From Candidatus Kapaibacterium sp. (GTDB taxonomy: Bacteria > Bacteroidota > Ignavibacteria > Kapaibacteriales > HRBIN21): a stretch of DNA of 21,503 nt. The notes below the pieces were generated by a model. The model searched no databases. It saw only the letters and a list, made by a program, of their open reading frames with translations, and was not told the origin of the DNA. Position 1 is the stretch's first letter, and each line of letters starts with the position of its first letter. Both the position numbers and the translations under genes were made by a program. Shown piece after piece: positions 1 to 7,257 of this stretch. Location: assembly GCA_025055465.1 (NCBI GenBank), contig JANWXA010000004.1:1-21503 (forward strand), given 5' to 3'.

Positions 1-120
1 AACTCCATTCAGGGCAATGGCCCGCAAGATGGTCTGGCGCTTGGCCTCTTGAGCCGGTAAGCTGAACACGGTGATGGCGATAGTAATCCCAATCGAGGCG
101 CTGATCACTCTTCTACCCAT
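1..120 (-). CDS. N-terminal part of an exported protein of unknown function (cut by window edge)
   Basis: Forty codons are readable on the minus strand from an ATG at 118-120 and run open through base 1, so the rest lies outside the window. The start reads MGRRVISASIGITIAIT, then VFSLPAQEAKRQT. This is a typical Sec signal peptide: two arginines, a hydrophobic core of about 15 residues, and a likely cleavage site after LPA. The mature protein would be periplasmic or outer-membrane. The ATG lies inside the last codons of the HAD phosphatase gene (16-bp overlap), which suggests translational coupling and supports it being a real gene although short here. The visible mature part, ILRAIALNGV, faintly resembles the first strand of a POTRA domain, but ten residues are too few to name a family. 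Confidence 0.6.
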   Translation of the reverse strand, partial: MGRRVISASIGITIAITVFSLPAQEAKRQTILRAIALNGV

Positions 121-869
121 GCTTGTTGCCGGCGTTGCTGCGGTAGATACCGTGGGGACAGACGCCGCTGCCGTAGAAGTTGCTCGATGGAGCGGCGCAC
201 GTCAAATAGGGTATTGTATGGAACGAACCCAATTTTCTGTTCGGAGCACCATACTGCAAGTTCGCCAGAGGCGAAGACTATGTCGGCGTACAGTGCGGGG
301 CAGAAGTCCGATGCACCTTCCCCGAGGTAGAGGATGGAGGCTCCAGGAGGGGTCCAACTAAGGAGCACAGCGCGTTTGCAGGCCGCACAGGGATACGGAC
401 TGGGGCAGTTCCGCTGGCAGCTTTCGCTTGCCCAGGGGAAGGATACCCGTGGCTTGCCGAGATCCCACTGTAAACGATTGCAGGCAACCGGGATGTCCTC
501 CAGGCCCTCGGCTGCCAGTACCGGCATAATGTAAGCATCTAGCCCGTCGCTGACAACAGCAACGCCTATGCCGTGCTGCTGGCACCAGGTACAGAGTTCT
601 CGAGCATATGGGCGGAATCCGATTCTTAGAGCATATTCAGCAATAAATTCCGGGGTTGCTTCTGCAGAGAGGGCTGCACAAGCATGCTGGTAATAGTCGA
701 GAGCGGATATCTCACCGCCGCGTAGTTGATTTTCCAAGACTGCTCCGATGCTGTATTTGCAGAACAGGGTTGCACCAATATCGCTTGGGGTCAGGGTCCC
801 ATCAAAATCACAAAAGAGCACGGCCCGGACGCCTTGCTGAAAGGGATATGAGCCCGGGGTTTCAACCAT
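105..869 (-). CDS. HAD-superfamily phosphatase, MtnX/phosphoserine-phosphatase-like
   Basis: This 254-residue cytosolic protein shows the HAD hydrolase motifs. Motif I is DFDGT at residues 21-25 (nucleophile D21, D23). Motif II is VVSDG with S107. A motif III lysine is K165 in CAACKRAV, and motif IV is GEGASDFC around 183-190 with D188. Overall layout and the ending (ADIVFASGELAVWC...VPYNTLFDVRRSI) match the HAD-IB group that includes MtnX, the 2-hydroxy-3-keto-5-methylthiopentenyl-1-phosphate phosphatase of methionine salvage; the true substrate is not shown. The start was set at the ATG inside the last codons of the upstream dehydrogenase gene (8-bp overlap), not at the upstream in-frame ATG at 980, which lies deep inside that gene. 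Oddities are E184 where motif IV usually has Asp, and four cysteines (151, 155, 161, 164) just before the lysine. Other small phosphomonoesters are possible substrates. Confidence 0.8.
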   Translation of the reverse strand: MVETPGSYPFQQGVRAVLFCDFDGTLTPSDIGATLFCKYSIGAVLENQLRGGEISALDYYQHACAALSAEATPEFIAEYALRIGFRPYARELCTWCQQHGIGVAVVSDGLDAYIMPVLAAEGLEDIPVACNRLQWDLGKPRVSFPWASESCQRNCPSPYPCAACKRAVLLSWTPPGASILYLGEGASDFCPALYADIVFASGELAVWCSEQKIGFVPYNTLFDVRRSIEQLLRQRRLSPRYLPQQRRQQAWVEE

Positions 870-1662
870 AGCGGTGGAAGCCGTGACCGACATGACGTCC
901 CAAGCGGCGTGCGCGCACATACTGCCGGAGCAGCACGCAGGCACGATAGCGCTCTTGATGGTATTCCGTGTAGAGCGCATCCAGAATGGCTACGACAGTG
1001 TCCAAGCCGACATCGTCTGCCCACTGTAGTATCCCCTTGGGATAGTTCATTGCCAGGCGCATGGCGGTATCAATGTCGTTGGGGTCAGCGACGCGTTCCA
1101 GAACAGAAAAAGCCCCCTCGTTGACAAGCATTGCCAGTATCCGAGGAATAACAAGTCCGATACGGTCTTGCACAATCTCCGTGCGGAAGCCTAACGAAGT
1201 AAAAAACGTTGTAGCTGCTTGCAGAGCCTCTTCCGATGCCGTTAGCGCGGGGGCAATTTCAAGAGAATCTAAGATCCCGAAAAGACCGGGGAGCCCGTTG
1301 AAGGCAACGACGTTGGGGAAGTTCAGAGCGTGAGCACAAGCAGTTGCCGTTTCCGTTAGCCCCGAGCGGAGCCAGCATGCGGTGGGATGGAGGGCACGGA
1401 GCTGGTGGAGAGCCTCCAGCCGCTGGGTCGTGGGGGCAAGGCAGGGGTCTAGGACGAAGTCAGCGGTATCCGGTGCGAGCTGCCTGGCTGGGGGGTGTTC
1501 CTGCTGTATTTCCTCCCATTCCTGTGCCCAGGGATTCGTACCGGTAGCACCGATAGCCCAAAAGAATACAGAGACGTCGTGCTGGCGGCAGCGAGAGATG
1601 ATTTCTCGTACGGCTCGTGGGTGCTCGCTGTATCCTCCGACAACGATGGCTCTCACTGCCAT
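862..1662 (-). CDS. 3-hydroxyacyl-CoA dehydrogenase family protein with degenerate NAD-binding domain
   Basis: The last 110 or so residues are a clear 3HCDH C-terminal domain (PF00725 type): DRIGLVIPRILAMLVNEGAF, then IDTAMRLAMNYPKGIL, WADDVGLDTVV, and the closing LGRHVGHGFHRYG. The NYPKG variant is typical of homologues in Bacteroidetes and relatives. The first 160 residues look Rossmann-like (MAVRAIVVGG at the start), but the GxGxxG loop is missing and the usual catalytic-His segment HFFNP reads AFNGLP. A normal NAD-dependent oxidation of 3-hydroxyacyl-CoA is therefore doubtful. I chose the ATG at 1662 (266 residues) because beta-strand 1 begins there and it leaves a normal divergent spacer to cdsA. 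An in-frame ATG at 1758 (298 residues) would overlap the start of cdsA. The gene leads a minus-strand operon with the HAD phosphatase. Confidence 0.8.
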   Translation of the reverse strand: MAVRAIVVGGYSEHPRAVREIISRCRQHDVSVFFWAIGATGTNPWAQEWEEIQQEHPPARQLAPDTADFVLDPCLAPTTQRLEALHQLRALHPTACWLRSGLTETATACAHALNFPNVVAFNGLPGLFGILDSLEIAPALTASEEALQAATTFFTSLGFRTEIVQDRIGLVIPRILAMLVNEGAFSVLERVADPNDIDTAMRLAMNYPKGILQWADDVGLDTVVAILDALYTEYHQERYRACVLLRQYVRARRLGRHVGHGFHRYG

Positions 1663-1694
1663 AGTTTGGAGCAACCGGGGACCAACCGACCCTA

Positions 1695-1702
1695 CGAAAC
1701 TA
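1695..1702 (-). promoter_or_regulatory. Possible -7 element (TAGTTTCG) for the dehydrogenase operon
   Basis: Read on the minus strand this is TAGTTTCG, one base off the Bacteroidetes-type -7 consensus TAnnTTTG. It would place a transcript start about 26 bases before the ATG at 1662. No -33 TTG is visible at the expected distance, so support is weak. Confidence 0.2.
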
Positions 1703-1705
1703 CGG

Positions 1706-1713
1706 TAATTTTG
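1706..1713 (+). promoter_or_regulatory. Possible -7 element (TAATTTTG) for cdsA
   Basis: TAATTTTG matches the Bacteroidetes -7 consensus TAnnTTTG exactly and would start a transcript about 23 bases before the cdsA ATG at 1742. It lies three bases from the divergent minus-strand element. No convincing -33 TTG is present about 20 bases upstream. Confidence 0.3.
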
Positions 1714-1741
1714 CCACTGTTTGCGGGAGCCACTGAGCACG

Positions 1742-2593
1742 ATGGGAACATCGGACATTTGGTCCAAAAGCTTAGTCCAGCGCGTGGTTGTTGCGGCGAT
1801 TGGAATACCTGTCGTCGTAGGAGCAGTTTGGGCTGGGGGAGTGGTGCTTACGCTACTGGTCTCTTTAGCAGCGGCTGTGGCTGTATGGGAATATGGGGAG
1901 CTCATGTGGCGGCGGGAGGTCTACCCTCAGAAACTTCTACTCGTTGGTGGAACGGCTGCACAGGTCTGGGGTACCTTTGTTGTGGGACATGCGTTAGAGG
2001 CGTTGGGGGGGGTAGCTTTGACGGTAGTGTTGCTGGCATGGGCAGTGGAGCTCCGAAAGCGCCGTGGTACGGCCTTGCTCAACACAGCGGCGACTGTAGG
2101 AGGGGTTTGTTACGTTGGGGGACTGCTAAGTACCCTCGTGCAGGTACGACAGGCAGAACTTCAAGGCCTGGGTGCGGTGACAGAGCTAATGCTGCTGGCT
2201 CTACTGGGCTCAATTTGGATTGGAGATAGCGCAGCGTACGCAATTGGTAGCCGTTGGGGGCGGCTGCCGTTAGCACCGCAAATAAGCCCTCGGAAGACGT
2301 GGGAGGGAGCCGCCGCGTGCTTACTCGCAACCGCCGCGGCCTTCTGGGGATTTCTCCAGTGGTGGCTTCCTAACTTCCCCGGCATAGAGGCACTCTTTGT
2401 GGGGATTCTTATAGGGATTGTGGGGCAGGTGGGGGATCTTGCCGAGTCGCGGCTCAAGCGTGATGTCGGGGTCAAGGATAGTTCGGCGCTGCTACCCGGG
2501 CATGGGGGGATGCTGGACCGTATAGACAGCGTGCTCTTTGCAGCTCCTGGACTTTACCTCTGGCTTCTCTTCCGTGGGTGGATTCCTATATGA
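1742..2593 (+). CDS. cdsA: Phosphatidate cytidylyltransferase
   Basis: CdsA makes CDP-diacylglycerol from phosphatidic acid and CTP in the inner membrane, the branch point of bacterial phospholipid synthesis. The 283-residue length is normal for the family. Several hydrophobic membrane segments fill residues 10-155. GDSAAY is at 161-166, SPRKTWEG at 182-189, and the C-terminal family signature spans 236-262: SRLKRD...KD, then LLPGHGGMLDRID. These include the metal-binding acidic residues. The ATG at 1742 was chosen; a TTG at 1721 in the same frame would add seven residues. A run of eight G (2005-2012) lies in the coding sequence without breaking the frame. The TonB receptor gene follows after 31 bp on the same strand, so the two are probably co-transcribed. 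Confidence 0.95.
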   Translation: MGTSDIWSKSLVQRVVVAAIGIPVVVGAVWAGGVVLTLLVSLAAAVAVWEYGELMWRREVYPQKLLLVGGTAAQVWGTFVVGHALEALGGVALTVVLLAWAVELRKRRGTALLNTAATVGGVCYVGGLLSTLVQVRQAELQGLGAVTELMLLALLGSIWIGDSAAYAIGSRWGRLPLAPQISPRKTWEGAAACLLATAAAFWGFLQWWLPNFPGIEALFVGILIGIVGQVGDLAESRLKRDVGVKDSSALLPGHGGMLDRIDSVLFAAPGLYLWLLFRGWIPI

Positions 2594-2624
2594 GCACGAC
2601 GGAGGAGGCACGTTCGTCGACTTT

Positions 2625-5189
2625 ATGGTTGTGTTTACGGGTTTCTCCATGGGGCTTTGGATTGTCGCGGTCGCGCTGACACTTCCACTGTTTGCCCAAC
2701 AAGGGATCCTTGTAGGGGTTGTTCAAGATACGGTGGGAGTTCCATTACCAGGAGCGGTCCTACGGGTAGAGCCGTCGGGGACGGCAACGATCAGTCGCTC
2801 ACAGGGGAGGTTCCGTCTGGAACTACCGCCGGGGGAGTACCGAGTAGAAGTGCGCCTGGTGGGCTACGAGCCCCAGCTCGTCCCCGTTCGGGTGGAAGCA
2901 GGGAAGAGCCAAGAGCTCCGTATCCGTTTGCGTCAGCGTGCTGTGCCTTTACCCGAGGTCCGTGTGCTCGGGCAGCAGCCCGTGCAGCCACAAGAAGATG
3001 CGCGTCCGAGTCTGATCACTGTGGAGCCCCGTCAAGTCAAGTATCGGGCTGGTGCCGTAGAGGACCTCCTTCGGACACTCCAGGCGTTGCCCGGTGTACT
3101 TGCCGTCAGCGACTTTTCTTCCCAGCTAATTATTCGCGGGTCCACCCCCGATCAAAATCTCGTGCTGATAGATGGGTTTGAGGTTTTTAATCCATATCGG
3201 CTCTACGGGCTCATTTCCATGTATAACCCGGAAACTTTGGCGGATATCCAGCTTTTGACAGGAGGGTTCCCGGCTCAATACGGTGACCGGCTTTCAGCGG
3301 TGTTGGACGTTGTGGTCCGAAATGGAGAGCGGGAACGACCGATAAGGGCTCATCTTGCAGCCAGCGTTATCAATGCAAACATGGTTCTGGAGGGGCGACT
3401 GCCATTTTGGGCGGGGTCATGGCTGCTGAGCTCTCGCCGGACTTACTACGATCTCATTGCTGGCCCTATAGTGCGATCGCTAAAATTAGTGGATGGGGAA
3501 CTCGCCTTGCCTAATTTTGGAGATGTGCAGCTCAAGGTGCTGCTCTCTCCAAGCCAGCGGAATACCGTGTCAGCTCTGGTCATTCTGAACCGAGACAATA
3601 CGGAGCTCACCACCGGTTCTCAACGCCCACGTCCGGATAGTGTCAGCGTATATGACGAGGCCTACAACGTGCTATATGGGCTTAGCTGGCTGTGGCAGCC
3701 TCGTCCGGGATGGACGTCGCGCCTATTAGTATCGGCTTATAGTAATCGGGGCAGCAGCTTTTTTGGTGGTGAAGGGGGAAGCGAGCTCATCCTGGGGAAG
3801 GAGGATCCAACGTTGGGGGAGTTCCGCCGGCTGCAGGACTCTCTCCGTCAGCTTGGGTTGGAGGTCCCACGGCTATTTAGCATAGAGGGGCGGGGTGGGT
3901 TTGCTTTTGAGCGTTATGGGGCTCTTTGGGAGACAACCTGGGAAGTTGCACCTGCCCATAGACTTCAGTGGGGGGTGGGAGTGGATTTCATTCGCAACGA
4001 GCTGAATTTGCGGTTAGAGATTGACCCACGCCTGAAGGCCCTTCGGGAGAGCAATCCTCGGTTTCCGCGGTTGCCGGATTCGTACACAGCTTCTGTGGGA
4101 TATCTTCGCGTGGGAGCCTACGTTCAAGATCGCGTTCGCCTGACCTCGGAGCTTACCCTGTTACCCAGTGTGCGCTGGGATTACTTTGGGTTCCTTCGGC
4201 GTGGGGTGCTTGCCCCGCGTCTTTCTCTTTCGTATGCTCTTTCGGCGGCAATGACTCTGCGGGCAGCATTGGGGCTTTACTATCAGTCACCGGGATATGA
4301 AAAGTTGTTGGATCAGCAGGTATTCTTGGACTTCACACATCCGCGAGCACGCCAGCTCAAACCGGAGGCGGCGTTGCATGCGATGGTCGGTGTAGAGCGA
4401 ATGCTCAGTCCCGAATGGCAGATCCGAGTTGAAGGGTATTATAAGAGCTTCTGGGACTTGATCGTACAGGAACGGCTTGTCGGCACAGTGTGGACGACAA
4501 CGCTCATACCTGGTGCAGATCCGCGCCTTCCCGAGAGCTGGAGCCCGCCAGAGGCGATTCGCGGGGATTCCGTCACGCTTGTCCCGGTCAATGCTGCAAC
4601 AGGGAGGAGTTATGGGGTAGAGGTGTTGCTGCAAAAACTTTACTCCCTGGGGCAGAGCCCGCTCTATGGCTGGGCTTCGTACGCCTTGTCATGGGCCTAT
4701 CGCCAGACCAATGGGGTCCGGTTCCCCTTTAGCTACGACCGCCGCCATGTTGTCAATGTCGTGCTGGGATGGCGTGTCAGTCCCTGGCTGGATCTCAACC
4801 TCACGTGGACCTATGGTACTGGTTTTCCCTGGACGACCCCAGTAGGTATCAAGCCTCGGATCATTGTGGAGCGGGATTCTGCTGGTATCCCTGTCCCCCG
4901 GATTGATACGGATTGGCGGGGAGTGACTTTCGTTGTAGATCGGGGCGGGCTTGAGAACCTCAACCGCGGGCGTCTACCTGACTACCACCGTCTGGATCTT
5001 CGCCTGACGACGTACACGGACTGGTTTGGCAAGGAATGGAGCCTTTACCTGGATGTTGCCAACGTTTACAACCGTGCGAATCTGTTAGCGATAGGCTATC
5101 GTGTCCGCTCCGAGACCCTTACCATTGAGTCGCGACCAATCCGCATGTTACCGGTTTTGCCGACGGTTGGGGTAACGGTACGCCTATAG
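2625..5189 (+). CDS. TonB-dependent outer-membrane receptor with N-terminal carboxypeptidase-regulatory-like domain
   Basis: This 854-residue protein begins with a signal peptide (hydrophobic GLWIVAVALTLPLFA, cut before QQG). Residues 29-103 form a carboxypeptidase-regulatory-like beta-sandwich with GVVQDTVGVPLPGA, GRFRLELPPGEYRV and VRLVGYEPQ. A TonB-box-like stretch (LPEVRVLGQ, about 109-117) follows, then a plug domain to about residue 232 with LIIRGSTPDQNLVLIDG and GGFPAQYGDRLSAVLDVV. The rest is beta-barrel, ending in RLPDYHRLDLRL and VGVTVRL. Such proteins import siderophores, vitamins or oligomers with TonB/ExbBD energy. No SusD, transport or TonB gene is nearby, so the substrate is unknown. 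The start is the ATG at 2625, about 16 bases after a GGAGGAGG run; an ATG at 2649 is also possible. The last residue is Leu, not the usual Phe or Trp. It ends 3 bp from the oncoming ABC gene. Confidence 0.9.
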   Translation: MVVFTGFSMGLWIVAVALTLPLFAQQGILVGVVQDTVGVPLPGAVLRVEPSGTATISRSQGRFRLELPPGEYRVEVRLVGYEPQLVPVRVEAGKSQELRIRLRQRAVPLPEVRVLGQQPVQPQEDARPSLITVEPRQVKYRAGAVEDLLRTLQALPGVLAVSDFSSQLIIRGSTPDQNLVLIDGFEVFNPYRLYGLISMYNPETLADIQLLTGGFPAQYGDRLSAVLDVVVRNGERERPIRAHLAASVINANMVLEGRLPFWAGSWLLSSRRTYYDLIAGPIVRSLKLVDGELALPNFGDVQLKVLLSPSQRNTVSALVILNRDNTELTTGSQRPRPDSVSVYDEAYNVLYGLSWLWQPRPGWTSRLLVSAYSNRGSSFFGGEGGSELILGKEDPTLGEFRRLQDSLRQLGLEVPRLFSIEGRGGFAFERYGALWETTWEVAPAHRLQWGVGVDFIRNELNLRLEIDPRLKALRESNPRFPRLPDSYTASVGYLRVGAYVQDRVRLTSELTLLPSVRWDYFGFLRRGVLAPRLSLSYALSAAMTLRAALGLYYQSPGYEKLLDQQVFLDFTHPRARQLKPEAALHAMVGVERMLSPEWQIRVEGYYKSFWDLIVQERLVGTVWTTTLIPGADPRLPESWSPPEAIRGDSVTLVPVNAATGRSYGVEVLLQKLYSLGQSPLYGWASYALSWAYRQTNGVRFPFSYDRRHVVNVVLGWRVSPWLDLNLTWTYGTGFPWTTPVGIKPRIIVERDSAGIPVPRIDTDWRGVTFVVDRGGLENLNRGRLPDYHRLDLRLTTYTDWFGKEWSLYLDVANVYNRANLLAIGYRVRSETLTIESRPIRMLPVLPTVGVTVRL

Positions 5190-5192
5190 CTT

Positions 5193-6275
5193 TCATGGGG
5201 GGAAGATACGCTCTCCCGACTCCGAGGCAAAAAGACACCAGGAGTCTGGGTTGAGAAACACTGGTATAGAAGCCCCGGGTTGTGGAGGAGGGGTTCCCGC
5301 TGACAAGCGGACCACTGGGGGTACGACGGCGGCTGGGTGGCGGAGGGTAACCAGCATTTCGTGTCCGGCGTATTCTACCGTACGGACCTGTGCTGATCCA
5401 AGGGGGTGCCAACCCTCGGCGGGACGCAGGGCGAGGGCTTCTGCGCGAGCTCCCAGGAGCCAGGGGGACCCCTCTGCGAGTTGTAGTGGGCTGGGTAGGC
5501 GAGATTCGGTGCCAACAAGCTGTAGTGCCCCACTGTTAGCAGTGACGGCGAAAAGATTCATAGGTGGGGTTCCAATAAATCGTGCTACAGTGACGGAGAC
5601 GGGTCGGTTATAGAGCTCCGATGGAGGTGCAACCTGGAGTAGATGCCCAGAGGAGAGCACGGCAACGCGGTGTCCCAGCGACAAGGCTTCGGCCTGGTCG
5701 TGTGTGACATAAAGTGTTGTGATGCCCAAGTTCTGCTGTAGCGCCGCTAATTCAGCCCGCATGGTTGCCCGCAGTTGGGCATCTATGTTGGAGAGGGGTT
5801 CGTCGAGGAGGAATAGTTTTGGGGAGCGCACCAGTGCTCGCCCCAAGGCAACGCGCTGGCGCTGTCCGCCGGAGAGCTCCCGTGGGTACCGTTCCAGTAA
5901 GCCCTGTAACTCCAGTAATCGCGCAACTTGCCGAACCTGGTCCTGGATAGCTTCCCTCCGCCACCTCCGGAGGCGTAGCGGGAAGGCCAAGTTCTCGAAC
6001 ACAGTCATGTGGGGATAGAGTGCGTATGTTTGAAAGACCATGCCAATGTCGCGCGCCTGTGGTGGGAGGTGCGAGATCGGCTCTTCGTTGTAGAAAATTT
6101 CGCCTGATGAGGGCTTCTCTAATCCGGCAATAAGGCGCAAAAGTGTGGATTTCCCGCTACCAGAGGGACCAACGACGGCAAGGAATTCCCCGGGTTCCGC
6201 AGTTAGGGAGATATTGGCAAGGGCGGTGACAGAGGGGTAGCGTTTCGTGAGCTGCTGTAGCCGCAGGCGGGTCAT
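5193..6275 (-). CDS. ABC transporter ATP-binding protein, MalK/UgpC type
   Basis: This 360-residue protein has all ABC ATPase motifs: Walker A GPSGSGKST (36-44), Q-loop Q82 in FQTYALYPHM, signature LSGGQRQR (134-141), Walker B LFLLDEP (154-160) and switch histidine H192 in VTHDQAEA. The ALYPHMTV stretch, the D-loop SNID and a C-terminal TOBE-like region (about 240-345) place it with the MalK/UgpC/PotA importer ATPases, which drive uptake of sugars, polyols, polyamines or phosphate esters. No permease or binding protein lies in the window, so the partner is encoded elsewhere and the substrate cannot be named. It begins 3 bp after the DnaJ-like gene and closes the lpxH-dnaJ-ABC run. Confidence 0.9.
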   Translation of the reverse strand: MTRLRLQQLTKRYPSVTALANISLTAEPGEFLAVVGPSGSGKSTLLRLIAGLEKPSSGEIFYNEEPISHLPPQARDIGMVFQTYALYPHMTVFENLAFPLRLRRWRREAIQDQVRQVARLLELQGLLERYPRELSGGQRQRVALGRALVRSPKLFLLDEPLSNIDAQLRATMRAELAALQQNLGITTLYVTHDQAEALSLGHRVAVLSSGHLLQVAPPSELYNRPVSVTVARFIGTPPMNLFAVTANSGALQLVGTESRLPSPLQLAEGSPWLLGARAEALALRPAEGWHPLGSAQVRTVEYAGHEMLVTLRHPAAVVPPVVRLSAGTPPPQPGASIPVFLNPDSWCLFASESGERIFPP

Positions 6276-6278
6276 TGC

Positions 6279-7241
6279 TCAGGAAATCGTCTTACGCAAG
6301 CGTGCTAAGTGCTCAAATAGCTCCCGCTCCTGAGCTGTAAGGTTGCGGGGCAACTCTATTGTGAGCTGCACGTAGAGATCACCGCGCTGTTCCGGACGCT
6401 CATACACGGGCATCCCTTGCCCGCGCAGACGTAGCACCGTACCTGGCTGCGACTCCGGAGGAACCCGCAGTTGGATTGTCTTTCCGTCCAATGTGCGCAG
6501 ATTCGCTGTCCCTCCGAGGATGGCGGTATAGAGATCAATGGTGAGCGTGGTGTGGAGATCTTTCCCCCTGCGCTCAAAGCGGCTGTGTGGGAGGACGCGA
6601 ACCGTCAACAACAGGTCGCCGGCTGGACCGCCCAAGTAGCCTGGAACTCCTTTACCTGGGATTTTCAGGGTATGTCCATCGGGGATTCCTGGGCGGATGC
6701 GAACCTCGATGGTCTTGTCTCCAACACGGAGACGGCGCTGTGTGCCGGAGAGAGCTTCTTCGAGGGTGATGTCCAGTGTTGCTGTGTAGTCCTCGCCTTT
6801 GATCCCTGTGCTCCCGCGGGAGCGTCCGCGACGTCGCGTCTGGGTTGAGCTGAAGTTGCCGAAGAGCCGCTCGAAGAAATCGGAAAAGCCTCCTCGGAAT
6901 AGGTCCTCCAGATCCGGGAATTCTTCGGTCACAAACCGTGTCTTCGCAAATCCTGGGCCTACTGTGGCCCATGCAGACCAGTCGAAGGACTCTGGACGAC
7001 CACCTTGGCGCTGGAACTCCTTCCACCGGAGGTAGAGCTGGTCGTATTTCGCCCGTTTTTCTGGGTCTGCCAGTACCTCGTATGCTTCGGCAATTTCCTT
7101 GAAGCGCTCTTCTGCTGCCTTGTTCCCTGGATTTCGGTCAGGGTGGTATTGTAGGGCTAACTTTCGGTATGCTTGCTTCAGTTCTTCGGAGGTAGCAGTT
7201 GGTTCGACACCGAGGATTTTGTAGTAGTCTTTGAACTCCAT
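6279..7241 (-). CDS. Class B (zinc-finger-less) DnaJ / CbpA-like co-chaperone
   Basis: This 320-residue Hsp40 begins with a J domain (residues 4-68, DYYKILGVEP, HPD at 33-35, YDQLY near the end), which stimulates DnaK ATP hydrolysis. A Gly/Phe-rich linker follows (FRGGFSDFFERLFGNF, about 115-130), then two client-binding C-terminal beta domains (DYTATLDITLEEALSG, IRPGIPDGHTLKIPGKG, GDLYVQLTIELP). There is no cysteine zinc finger, so it is CbpA/class B rather than canonical DnaJ. The start was placed at the ATG before EFKDYYKILGV at 7241; an in-frame upstream start would add 20 residues with no family resemblance that overlap lpxH. It lies 16 bp after lpxH and 3 bp before the ABC gene, with no grpE or dnaK nearby. 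The usual long-form DnaJ is probably elsewhere. Confidence 0.93.
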   Translation of the reverse strand: MEFKDYYKILGVEPTATSEELKQAYRKLALQYHPDRNPGNKAAEERFKEIAEAYEVLADPEKRAKYDQLYLRWKEFQRQGGRPESFDWSAWATVGPGFAKTRFVTEEFPDLEDLFRGGFSDFFERLFGNFSSTQTRRRGRSRGSTGIKGEDYTATLDITLEEALSGTQRRLRVGDKTIEVRIRPGIPDGHTLKIPGKGVPGYLGGPAGDLLLTVRVLPHSRFERRGKDLHTTLTIDLYTAILGGTANLRTLDGKTIQLRVPPESQPGTVLRLRGQGMPVYERPEQRGDLYVQLTIELPRNLTAQERELFEHLARLRKTIS

Positions 7242-7257
7242 GGCGGTGGGCGCAATA

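Noticed and set aside
1495..2229. Open frame of 244 codons on the plus strand over the dehydrogenase start and cdsA
   Set aside because: It is rich in Gly, Arg, Trp and Cys with no motif and is a frame shadow of cdsA, whose family signature is clear in another frame.
5190..5215. Possible terminator hairpin after the TonB receptor gene
   Set aside because: GGGGGGAAGA and CTCTCCC pair only partly, there is no T-run, and it lies within the end of the ABC gene.
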